A DNA stretch of 64,000 nucleotides from JAPOKJ01 sp031421635 (GTDB lineage Bacteria > Pseudomonadota > Gammaproteobacteria > Burkholderiales > Burkholderiaceae_E): assembly GCA_031421635.1 (NCBI GenBank), contig JANOPA010000012.1:75506-139505 (forward strand). Direction: 5' to 3'. A program made the position numbers and the translations under genes. Under the pieces are notes generated by a model. The model ran no database searches, was not told the origin of the DNA, and saw only the letters and a program-made list of their open reading frames with translations. Positions 17,243-25,268 of the stretch are shown in pieces; position 1 is the stretch's first letter, and every line of letters starts with the position of its first letter.

Positions 17243-18717
17243 GGTAATTTCCAGGTATGAATGACAGCATAAGCACGCCATGGCCGATAAACCTCAAAGG
17301 CCATCTCAACTGCTTTTCCAGTTTTTACTTGAAGACGTTTCTTCAAGACCAAGTCATCGGCAGGCAAAGCGTCTGGCCAGCGCAGCGCACGCATCGCAAC
17401 ATATTGCGCCGTCCACTCACCGATGCCTTTAATTGATTTCAAGGCAAGCAGTCCAGCTTCCACAGGAACCGATCCGTCGAGCACCAAGTGACCCGAATGA
17501 ATTGCTTGCGCGAGATCAATGAGAGTCTGTGCGCGCCGTTGAATAAGCCCACAGGAACTTACTGCTTCGACTGAGGCGCCCGCAATGGCTTCGGGCTCGG
17601 GGAAACATTGATCATGACCAAACTTTTGTGCAATACGACCCGCCAGAGTATGCGCACCCTTCACACTCACCTGCTGACCCAGTACTGCGCGCACTGCAAT
17701 CTCAAACCCGCTAAAACCGCCGGGCAAACGCACGCCTGGGTTACGACAAAGTGAACCTAGCACGAGCCGTACTTGCTCAGGCTCAAGATCCAAGTCGAAG
17801 ACTCTGCGCAACTGGTGAAGAACCTTCAGGCATACCGGTGCGAGGGAGTGACTCAAACTCACGCTCAGGGCATCATGACGCGGCAGGTCAGTCACCCGCA
17901 GCTCTCCCACCAAGCGTCTACCTTCGTAGTCGAGCGCCAAATTCCGCGAGAAGGCCGAAGCCTCAATGTCGACCCGCTCTACGCCTGGGATGACCCGCAG
18001 CGACAAAAAGCTCAGGAGATCAGTCCAGTCGAAGGGACGGCGATACGGCAGTCGAAACTCTAACCAGGCCTTTGGAGGTTCATCAAGTCGCTGCGATTTT
18101 CTAAGCGAACTCGGTTGCAGGCGGTAACGCTCGACAAAAAGGGTATTAAAGCGCCTCAGGCTGCGAAAGCCGGCCGCGTGCGCAACCTCGAGCATCGGCA
18201 TATCGGTATCGCTCAGAAGTCGTTTTGCCGCGAGTAAGCGACAAGTTTGCGCGTATTGCACAGGTGTGACACCAAAGCTCTCATGAAACAATCGCCGGGC
18301 ATGTCGTTCAGTGACGCCCAACTTCGCGGCGACGGCATCAAGCTTGACCTCGGCCGAGGCATGTTGAATGATCATAGCCATTTGTTGCGCCAAACGCGAG
18401 GAAGCGTCGAGTGCAAAATGCCCCGGTGCAAGCTCAGGCCGACAGCGCAAACAAGGCCGATAACCAGCATGCTCAGCGCCGGCAGCGCTAGGATAAAACG
18501 TACAATTTTCAAGGCGCGGGAGTTTGACCTTGCACACTGGCCGACAGTAAATTTTAGTTGATTTGACGGCCACAAAAAATCGCCCGTCAAAACGTGAATC
18601 CCGCGTTTGCATGGCCGCATAACACTGTTCCGCTCCCAGTGGAGTCTTTGCGAGGGTTGCGTTCAGGGTTGCGTTTAGATTTGCACTTGGGCTTTCCATA
18701 GCCGTATTGTGAGGCAT
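17239..18717 (-). CDS. alkA: Ada-like regulator fused to AlkA 3-methyladenine DNA glycosylase
   Basis: This 492-aa protein combines three parts. The N-terminal Ada zinc domain, with cysteines in YCRPVC and CLRC, senses methylphosphotriesters. It is followed by an AraC-type helix-turn-helix (AAKLGVTERHARRLFHESFG). The C-terminal AlkA glycosylase has a helix-hairpin-helix (LKSIKGIGEWTAQYVAMRAL) and the catalytic aspartate in LPADDLVLKK. It likely both activates the alkylation response and excises alkylated bases. It is translationally coupled to ogt through a 4-nt overlap, giving a compact two-gene repair operon. This arrangement (DNA-3-methyladenine glycosylase 2 family) is known in proteobacteria. 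Confidence 0.93.
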   Translation of the reverse strand: MPHNTAMESPSANLNATLNATLAKTPLGAEQCYAAMQTRDSRFDGRFFVAVKSTKIYCRPVCKVKLPRLENCTFYPSAAGAEHAGYRPCLRCRPELAPGHFALDASSRLAQQMAMIIQHASAEVKLDAVAAKLGVTERHARRLFHESFGVTPVQYAQTCRLLAAKRLLSDTDMPMLEVAHAAGFRSLRRFNTLFVERYRLQPSSLRKSQRLDEPPKAWLEFRLPYRRPFDWTDLLSFLSLRVIPGVERVDIEASAFSRNLALDYEGRRLVGELRVTDLPRHDALSVSLSHSLAPVCLKVLHQLRRVFDLDLEPEQVRLVLGSLCRNPGVRLPGGFSGFEIAVRAVLGQQVSVKGAHTLAGRIAQKFGHDQCFPEPEAIAGASVEAVSSCGLIQRRAQTLIDLAQAIHSGHLVLDGSVPVEAGLLALKSIKGIGEWTAQYVAMRALRWPDALPADDLVLKKRLQVKTGKAVEMAFEVYRPWRAYAVIHTWKLP

Positions 18718-18749
18718 CTTGAGCTTAACGCTCGCCGTTTTCGGACATC

Positions 18750-19211
18750 CTATTTTGCGGAGCTCGGCATGGCCGTAAGCATTGCCGTCTGAGTGGCTGA
18801 CGCCAAAAGCTTCCCCTTCAGGTCGAAAAGGTTCGACTCTAGAAATGCAATGCGCTTGCCCTTCTTGACGATGTGCGACTCCGCGACTACAGGCCCCGGC
18901 GCAACCGCTGCAATAAAGCTCACCTTAATTTCTAAGCTTGCAATATTTTCTGTGCCACGGGAATCCAGAAGCACGACATGGGCCATGGCGGCATCTAACC
19001 ACGCAGTCACGAAGCCGCCCTGAGCAATCCGGCCAGCACTATGACAAAACTCCGGTCTCACCATGAAGGCGACCTTTAGGCGTTGCAGTTCACGGTCATA
19101 GGTTTCAATCGATTGAAATCCGATGTGATTCATCATCGCTCCGTTCGCACGAAGCAGCTCATCCGAGACTTCTCTGAGGCTCATAGAATCAAAATTCGGA
19201 AAAAAACTCAC
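18750..19211 (-). CDS. PaaI-type hotdog-fold thioesterase
   Basis: This 153-aa protein has the hotdog features HSAGRIAQGGFVTAWLDAAMA and a second strand region VSFIAAVAPGPVVAESHIVKKG, as in acyl-CoA thioesterases of the PaaI/YbgC group. The natural substrate is unknown. It lies 24 bp downstream of pyc on the same strand and could be co-transcribed with it. Confidence 0.85.
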   Translation of the reverse strand: MSFFPNFDSMSLREVSDELLRANGAMMNHIGFQSIETYDRELQRLKVAFMVRPEFCHSAGRIAQGGFVTAWLDAAMAHVVLLDSRGTENIASLEIKVSFIAAVAPGPVVAESHIVKKGKRIAFLESNLFDLKGKLLASATQTAMLTAMPSSAK

Positions 19212-19235
19212 TTAGTGCTACCTTATCTGAAATGC

Positions 19236-22200
19236 TTAAACGCTAGGAGCGTGGGCGGCAAATTCGATCAATAAATCGTGGGCGGCCACAACGTCCCCCG
19301 ACTTCACATGCACAGCCTTGATCGTTCCGCTCTTTTCTGCGCGCAACTGTGTTTCCATCTTCATCGCTTCGATGGAAAGCAAGGACTGTCCAGCGATTAC
19401 CGCTTGGCCAGCCTTTACGAGCAAGGTTGCCACCATGCCCGGCATAGGCGCAGGTAGGTGTAGGGCATTGCCACTCTCGGCCACGGGTCGCTGCATCATC
19501 TTTGCAACGCCCGCTTTTTGCACACGAAGGGTTCGGGGTTGACCGTTCAATTCAAAAAACGCCTTGACCACGCCATCCTCTTCTGCAGGAGCCAATCCTT
19601 GCAAGCGCAAGATCAATGTCTTGCCCGGATCCAAATCAATGGCCACTTCCTCACGTTCGCGCATGCCGTAAAAAAAAGTCTGAGTCGGCAACACATTTAC
19701 GTCACCATATTGACGTTGATGAGCAGCGAAATCTTTAAACACTTTGGGGTACATCAAGTAAGAAGCGAGTTCGGAATCGTCGACTTTTCGGGCAATCATT
19801 TTCTCGGCATCGAGTCTCGCCTGCACCAAGTCTTGTGCGGGCAGAGTATCGCCTGGCCGAAACGCTTTCGGAGGCTCAGCTTTTAAAATCTTCCGGGACA
19901 GCTCGGTCGGAAAACCATCGGGTGGAAAACCAAGGTCGCCCTTGAACAAGGACACGACCGATTCTGGAAAGGCAATTTCCCGCAGAGGATCTTGAACGTC
20001 CTGCGCGCTAAGCTCGTTACTGACCATCATCAAGGCCATGTCACCGACCACCTTGGACGTAGGCGTGACCTTCACGATGTCACCGAACATAAAATTCACA
20101 TCAGCGTAAGTCTTCGAGATCTCCGGCCAGCGATGCTCAAGCCCAAGTGAGCGAGCTTGCTCACGCAAATTGGTGTACTGACCACCCGGCATTTCGTGAC
20201 GATAAACGTCGGCCGTGCCCGAACGAATGTCAGACTCAAATGGCGAGTACAAGTGACGCACGGCTTCCCAGTAATGGGCAATGCTTTGCATCGCATCCAA
20301 ATCGATTCCCGCGTCTTGCGCTCGGTCAGCGCCAGTAACGCAAGGGTCTCGCTCGCTTCCCGCCAGGGCCGCAACAATTGCATTGAGGTTTGGTTGCGAG
20401 GTCAGGCCGCTCATTGAATCCATTGCGCCATCGACGGCATCCGCTCCCGCCTCAATTGCCGCCAAAACCGTGGCAGCGGAGATGCCGCTCGTGTCGTGGG
20501 TATGGAAATGAATCGGTAGTCCGGTTTCTTCCTTGAGGGTTTTGATCAACAGCGTCGCCGCGCGGGGCTTGCACACCCCCGACATATCCTTCAATCCAAG
20601 AATATGCACTCCCGACTTTTGCAATTGCTTGGCGAGCGTTACGTAATACTTGACATCGAACTTACTGCGTTTGGCATCAAAGACATCACCGGTATAGCAA
20701 ATCGCACCTTCACACAAGGCGCCCGTTTCAAGCACCGCATCGATGGCCACTCTCATATTTTCGACCCAGTTCAGGGAGTCAAAGACTCGGAACAGATCAA
20801 CACCTTCTTTGGCCGCTTGTTGAACAAAATAGCGCACGACATTATCTGGGTAGTTGGTGTAACCCACCGCATTACTGGAGCGCAGCAGCATTTGCAGGAG
20901 CAGGTTAGGCATTGCCGCGCGAAGGTTACGTAGGCGAGTCCAAGGGTCTTCCTTCAGAAAACGCATAGCCACATCAAAGGTCGCCCCACCCCAACACTCC
21001 ATCGAGAACATTCCCGGCAACATGCGCGCGTAGTACGGCGCGATACGCTCCATATCGACACTACGCATACGCGTAGCAAATAGGGATTGATGGGCGTCGC
21101 GCATCGTGGTGTCAGTTAGAAGCACTTGCTTTTGCGCAAGCATCCATCGCGAAAATTTTTCAGCGCCTAGGCTGGTAAGAAGCTGCTTTGTTCCCGCAAT
21201 GGGGGCTAGGCTCAAGTCGATTTTGGGTAGAGGCAAACGCAGATTTGAAACCTCTGGAATGGCCCGGCCCTTCATGTCAGGATGGCCATTCACAGACACA
21301 TCGCCAATGTAGCGTAACAACTTACTGGCCCGATCCAGGCGCTTTGTGAATTTAAAAAGATCAGGGGTTTGATCAATGAAGCGCGTCGTCACGATTCCGG
21401 CCGCAAAGTCCGGGTGATTGATCACGTTCTCGACGAACTGTAGATTCGTGGCTACGCCACGAATGCGGAATTCGCGCAAGGCCCGATCCATGCGCCGAAT
21501 CGCCTCCGATGCGCTCGGCGCCCAAGCCGTCACTTTGACGAGCAAGGAATCATAGAAAGGCGTGATGACGGCACCTGAATAAGCGGTCCCGCCGTCTAAG
21601 CGCAATCCGAACCCTGCGGCGCTCCGATAGGCCTGGATACGGCCGTAATCCGGCGTAAAGTTATTCTCAGGATCTTCGGTAGTGATGCGGCATTGCAAGG
21701 CATGGCCATTAAGCTTGATATTTTCTTGCTTGGGGACCGGACAGTCAGCCGCACCAATTTTTGCGCCTTCAGTGATGCGAATTTGCGACTTCACAATATC
21801 AATGCCGGTTACTTCCTCGGTGACTGTATGTTCAACTTGAATTCTTGGGTTAACTTCGATGAAGTAGAACTTACTGGTGTCCGCGTCCATCAGAAACTCG
21901 ACGGTTCCCGCATGGGTATAGTTCACTGCTCGAGCTAGGCGCAAGGCAGCGTCACACAGCTCTTGGCGCTGCTGGTCGTTGAGGTAGGGGGCCGGAGCTC
22001 GTTCAACAACCTTCTGGTTACGTCTTTGAACGGAGCAATCGCGCTCGAACAAATGTACGACTTGACCGTGCTTGTCACCCATGATTTGCACTTCGACATG
22101 GCGTGCTTTTCGGACCAACTTTTCAAGATAAACTTCATCGTTGCCGAAGGCTGCCGCAGCTTCCCGCCTTGATACAGGTAATTGCGCCTGCAAATCGGCA

Positions 22201-22745
22201 TCCGACTCGATGACCCGCATGCCTCGCCCGCCACCGCCCCAGCTCGCTTTAAGCATCAAAGGATAGCCCACGGCATTGGCCATTGCCTTGGCCTCGCTGA
22301 GGTCTTCGCTGTGATCGGTAATTGGCAAAGTTGCCGGCATCACCGAGACACCAGCGGCTTGCGCCGCATTGCGCGCGGCGACTTTATTGCCCAGCGTCGT
22401 CATCACCTCCGGGCTGGGTCCAATGAACGCAATCCCTGCTTGACCACAAGCCTTCGCAAAATCTGGATTCTCTGATAAGAAGCCATAGCCAGGGTGAATT
22501 GCATCCACCTTTGCTTGCTTCGCAACGCGAATCACATCCGCAATATCCAGGTAAGCTTGTAATGGTTTCTTACCCTCCCCGACCATGTAGCTTTCGTCAG
22601 CTTTAAATCGGTGCAAGGCAAATCGATCTTCATGCGAATAAATCGCCACCGTTCGAATCCCTAATTCGGCCGCAGCGCGCATGACGCGAATAGCGATTTC
22701 GGACCGATTTGCAACTAAAATAGATCTAATTGGAGATGTACTCAT
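19236..22745 (-). CDS. pyc: Pyruvate carboxylase
   Basis: This single-chain biotin enzyme of 1169 aa makes oxaloacetate from pyruvate, bicarbonate and ATP (anaplerosis). The N-terminal biotin carboxylase part shows LVANRSEIAIRVMRAA, the ATP-grasp glycine loop KASWGGGGRGMRV and EVNPRIQVEHTVTEEVTGID. The central carboxyltransferase has TTMRDAHQSLFATRMR and FHTHDTSG. The C-terminal carrier domain has the biotinyl-lysine motif EAMKMET. The length matches the family. It is divergent from the protease gene; no regulator is evident. Confidence 0.97.
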   Translation of the reverse strand: MSTSPIRSILVANRSEIAIRVMRAAAELGIRTVAIYSHEDRFALHRFKADESYMVGEGKKPLQAYLDIADVIRVAKQAKVDAIHPGYGFLSENPDFAKACGQAGIAFIGPSPEVMTTLGNKVAARNAAQAAGVSVMPATLPITDHSEDLSEAKAMANAVGYPLMLKASWGGGGRGMRVIESDADLQAQLPVSRREAAAAFGNDEVYLEKLVRKARHVEVQIMGDKHGQVVHLFERDCSVQRRNQKVVERAPAPYLNDQQRQELCDAALRLARAVNYTHAGTVEFLMDADTSKFYFIEVNPRIQVEHTVTEEVTGIDIVKSQIRITEGAKIGAADCPVPKQENIKLNGHALQCRITTEDPENNFTPDYGRIQAYRSAAGFGLRLDGGTAYSGAVITPFYDSLLVKVTAWAPSASEAIRRMDRALREFRIRGVATNLQFVENVINHPDFAAGIVTTRFIDQTPDLFKFTKRLDRASKLLRYIGDVSVNGHPDMKGRAIPEVSNLRLPLPKIDLSLAPIAGTKQLLTSLGAEKFSRWMLAQKQVLLTDTTMRDAHQSLFATRMRSVDMERIAPYYARMLPGMFSMECWGGATFDVAMRFLKEDPWTRLRNLRAAMPNLLLQMLLRSSNAVGYTNYPDNVVRYFVQQAAKEGVDLFRVFDSLNWVENMRVAIDAVLETGALCEGAICYTGDVFDAKRSKFDVKYYVTLAKQLQKSGVHILGLKDMSGVCKPRAATLLIKTLKEETGLPIHFHTHDTSGISAATVLAAIEAGADAVDGAMDSMSGLTSQPNLNAIVAALAGSERDPCVTGADRAQDAGIDLDAMQSIAHYWEAVRHLYSPFESDIRSGTADVYRHEMPGGQYTNLREQARSLGLEHRWPEISKTYADVNFMFGDIVKVTPTSKVVGDMALMMVSNELSAQDVQDPLREIAFPESVVSLFKGDLGFPPDGFPTELSRKILKAEPPKAFRPGDTLPAQDLVQARLDAEKMIARKVDDSELASYLMYPKVFKDFAAHQRQYGDVNVLPTQTFFYGMREREEVAIDLDPGKTLILRLQGLAPAEEDGVVKAFFELNGQPRTLRVQKAGVAKMMQRPVAESGNALHLPAPMPGMVATLLVKAGQAVIAGQSLLSIEAMKMETQLRAEKSGTIKAVHVKSGDVVAAHDLLIEFAAHAPSV

Positions 22746-22845
22746 CTTGGCGCTTGTCTAAAGAGTCAGTCGAGGTTAAGTTACGGGTTGGTGCCGATTG
22801 CTGCGGAGCAGTATAACCTCGCGGCAAGTCGTTTTTCTCTCCTCT

Positions 22846-22863
22846 GAAGGCCTGACGGCCTTC
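22846..22863. repeat. Perfect hairpin between pyc and the protease gene
   Basis: GAAGGCC-TGAC-GGCCTTC has a 7-bp stem and a 4-nt loop. No T-run follows on either strand, so it is not a standard terminator. It lies about 30 nt before the protease start and could affect its translation or be a binding site. Confidence 0.5.
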
Positions 22864-22892
22864 GAGCTTGTCCTGGTTCAGGTTTATCGCTG

Positions 22893-24638
22893 TTGTTTAC
22901 TCTGTTTTTTCTTTCAATGCACGACGTCACTAAGTTATCAACCTGCACCGTTCTCAGCGTGATTTTTTGCACCGCCCTCAGTGCCTGCGGGGGAAGCACC
23001 GATTCAGGCCTGAAGTCGGGCGATTTGCTCGTAAGCAAAAGCTTTTTCGATGTACTTGCTCCCTATTCCTCCACCTATCCTAGCCAGATCCCCATTCCGA
23101 CCGATACCCCCGCGGTCGGTGCACGACTAAACCGGAGCGACTGTTACTTCGTCTACAACTACAGCGCCCCCGTAACTCCGGGGAGCGGCCCTGACCCTCT
23201 TTTCTCGACGCTTTGGCATCTCGCGAATACGGGACAAAAGCCGCCTGGCGCGAATACCATTGCCGCTAAGGTTGGGGAAGACTTAAGGGCAGTACAAGCT
23301 TGGGCTGTCAACAAGGGCGAAGGTGTAAAAGTGGCGGTCATCGACGATGCGATCGAGATCACACACAATGATCTTGTTCAAAATATTGCTCCTTTTAGCA
23401 GTTTTGATTACACCCGCACGACACCCTCCGCCTACCCCCTGCCTTGTATTATCGACGATACTCATGGCACGTCGGTCGCAGGAATTATTGCCGCACGAGA
23501 CAACAACAACGTGGGCGTTGCGGGAGTTTCCCCGCGCATCCAGCTCGCGGCTTTCAATGCCCTGGGTACTGGCAAGGATATCGATATCGCTGACGCACTG
23601 AATCGAGATCAAGCACTTACCAGTATTTATCACAACAGTTGGGGCTCCGCAGACAATGGCTTACTGCACCCGGCGGACAGCCGTTTCTTGGACGCAGTCT
23701 ACCGAGGCATTCGTTATGGGCGCGGCGGCAAGGGTTCCATCTATGTTTTTCCGGCAGGTAATGGCGGTTGCATCTACCAAGTGGGTAATAATTGTGTCGA
23801 AGAAAATTCGAACTTCGATGCCTATGTGAATAGTCCAGCGGTCATGACTGTCTGCGCGGTTGATGACCAGGGCGAGCAGCCTTTTTACGGCGAACGCGGT
23901 GCAAACATCCTCGTTTGTGGTCCTTCCAGCAATTATTCGGATCAGAACTCGGTGACGACGCTCAGTGTACAAAACGGCACCCGCAGCGATTTCGGTGGCA
24001 CATCTGCCAGCACCCCTATGGTATCCGGCGTTATCGGATTAATGCTTTCCGCCAACAGCAACTTATCTTGGCGTGACGTTAGAATTATTTTGGCTCAAAC
24101 CGCCCGGAAAAACGACGCCGCCGATAGCGCATGGGTGACGAGTTCTGGCCTTCACTTTAACGACAAGTATGGTTTCGGAGTGGCCGACGCTTTAGCGGCA
24201 GTGAATCAGGCCAAAACCTGGACCACGGTGGGCGGCAGTAACACCCTGAAAACTTGTGACATCGGCACTCAAACCGTAAGTCTCGCCATTCCAGACTTAC
24301 AAAGTAAATCGGCGGGGTTTAACGTGAACTGCCCGTCGATTACCAAGATAGAGTTTATTGAGGTGAGTTTTACCTCAGTACACGAATATGCCGGAGACCT
24401 TAAAATCGAACTCACGAGCCCAATCGGTACGGTGAGTGAGCTGGCCACGGCAAGGGTGTGCAAGCTCAACGGTGGTAACACGACCACCGACTGCGGCGAC
24501 TACACGGACTGGAAGTTCGGTAGTGTGAGGCATTTAAATGAAAGTGCGTCCGGGGTATGGACTTTGAAAGTCAGCGACAAATTGGCACAAGGTTCGGGAA
24601 CCTGGAAATCTTGGGGGATGAGAATCCATGGCCGCTAA
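22893..24638 (+). CDS. Subtilisin/kexin-like serine protease lipoprotein with P-domain
   Basis: This is an S8-family protease, probably lipid-anchored in the envelope; the signal peptide ends in the lipobox LSAC (Cys at about 32 from the TTG start). Catalytic residues are visible: Asp in VAVIDDAIEITH (about 151), His in DDTHGTSVAGI (about 191), oxyanion Asn in FPAGNGG (about 290) and Ser in FGGTSASTP (about 371). A C-terminal P/Homo-B domain (about 480-581) resembles that of proprotein convertases. Only about 65 residues separate the lipobox from the catalytic domain, short for a full prodomain. The ATG at 22917 is an alternative start. The last 11 nt overlap the next gene. The substrate is unknown, but the two giant proteins encoded nearby are candidates. 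Confidence 0.9.
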   Translation: MFTLFFLSMHDVTKLSTCTVLSVIFCTALSACGGSTDSGLKSGDLLVSKSFFDVLAPYSSTYPSQIPIPTDTPAVGARLNRSDCYFVYNYSAPVTPGSGPDPLFSTLWHLANTGQKPPGANTIAAKVGEDLRAVQAWAVNKGEGVKVAVIDDAIEITHNDLVQNIAPFSSFDYTRTTPSAYPLPCIIDDTHGTSVAGIIAARDNNNVGVAGVSPRIQLAAFNALGTGKDIDIADALNRDQALTSIYHNSWGSADNGLLHPADSRFLDAVYRGIRYGRGGKGSIYVFPAGNGGCIYQVGNNCVEENSNFDAYVNSPAVMTVCAVDDQGEQPFYGERGANILVCGPSSNYSDQNSVTTLSVQNGTRSDFGGTSASTPMVSGVIGLMLSANSNLSWRDVRIILAQTARKNDAADSAWVTSSGLHFNDKYGFGVADALAAVNQAKTWTTVGGSNTLKTCDIGTQTVSLAIPDLQSKSAGFNVNCPSITKIEFIEVSFTSVHEYAGDLKIELTSPIGTVSELATARVCKLNGGNTTTDCGDYTDWKFGSVRHLNESASGVWTLKVSDKLAQGSGTWKSWGMRIHGR

Positions 24639-25188
24639 TTTTTTGAGACGAATAAAATGCTTCTTGTTGACTCACCTTTCAGTTTGGCGATGGACAGCGA
24701 CTCTAAGCATTGGGGCCCTTGCTGCGCTCACAAGCCCCGTTCAAGCCGCGCACGGCAATCAGCGCGTAGATTGGGAAAAACTAACGCCTGAGCAACAAGC
24801 ATCCGTGAAGTCAAATGACGTTCAGGCCAAAGAAGCGACCGTATCAACCCAGAAATACTACATCTATCAAGACGGTCAACGCGCCTCGGTCGACATCCAG
24901 GGCGAAGGTGCGCAAGCCACATTTCGACTAGAAGGCTCTGGCACAAACTTACGTTATGTCGGGCGCGGAGAAATTAAATTATTGACCGCCAAGGCCCCAG
25001 CCGACTTGAAAGCAGCCCTTGAACTTCATGGGCTTCAGCTCGGCACCTCGATGGATGCTTCCGGCTTGATATGGACTGTCCTAACGCCACCCGGCTTAGT
25101 GGGCCTGAAGGCGCTAAATCAATTGAAGGAAAGCGGACTCGTCGCTAACGCCACACCTGATTGGCAGCGCGATCTCCGCAAGAAATAA
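24628..25188 (+). CDS. Small secreted protein coupled to the protease, possible separate propeptide/inhibitor
   Basis: This 186-aa protein has a signal peptide ending near SPVQA-AHG, then a charged region and a beta-rich segment (YIYQDGQRASVDIQGEG). The last part, GLKALNQLKESGLVANATPDW, has the shape of the end of subtilisin prodomains, which typically finish in a segment like xxVxxAEPDxxx. I do not recognise a named family. The 11-nt overlap with the protease gene indicates co-expression. The inference that it acts in trans as chaperone or inhibitor of the protease rests on context and this weak resemblance only. Confidence 0.75.
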   Translation: MAANFLRRIKCFLLTHLSVWRWTATLSIGALAALTSPVQAAHGNQRVDWEKLTPEQQASVKSNDVQAKEATVSTQKYYIYQDGQRASVDIQGEGAQATFRLEGSGTNLRYVGRGEIKLLTAKAPADLKAALELHGLQLGTSMDASGLIWTVLTPPGLVGLKALNQLKESGLVANATPDWQRDLRKK

Positions 25189-25268
25189 AGCGACCATTCA
25201 AAGTCAGCAAGTCATCCCCAGCGAAGCAAACAACTATTAGGCGGGGCGGCAGAAGGCCTGTCAGTCTC

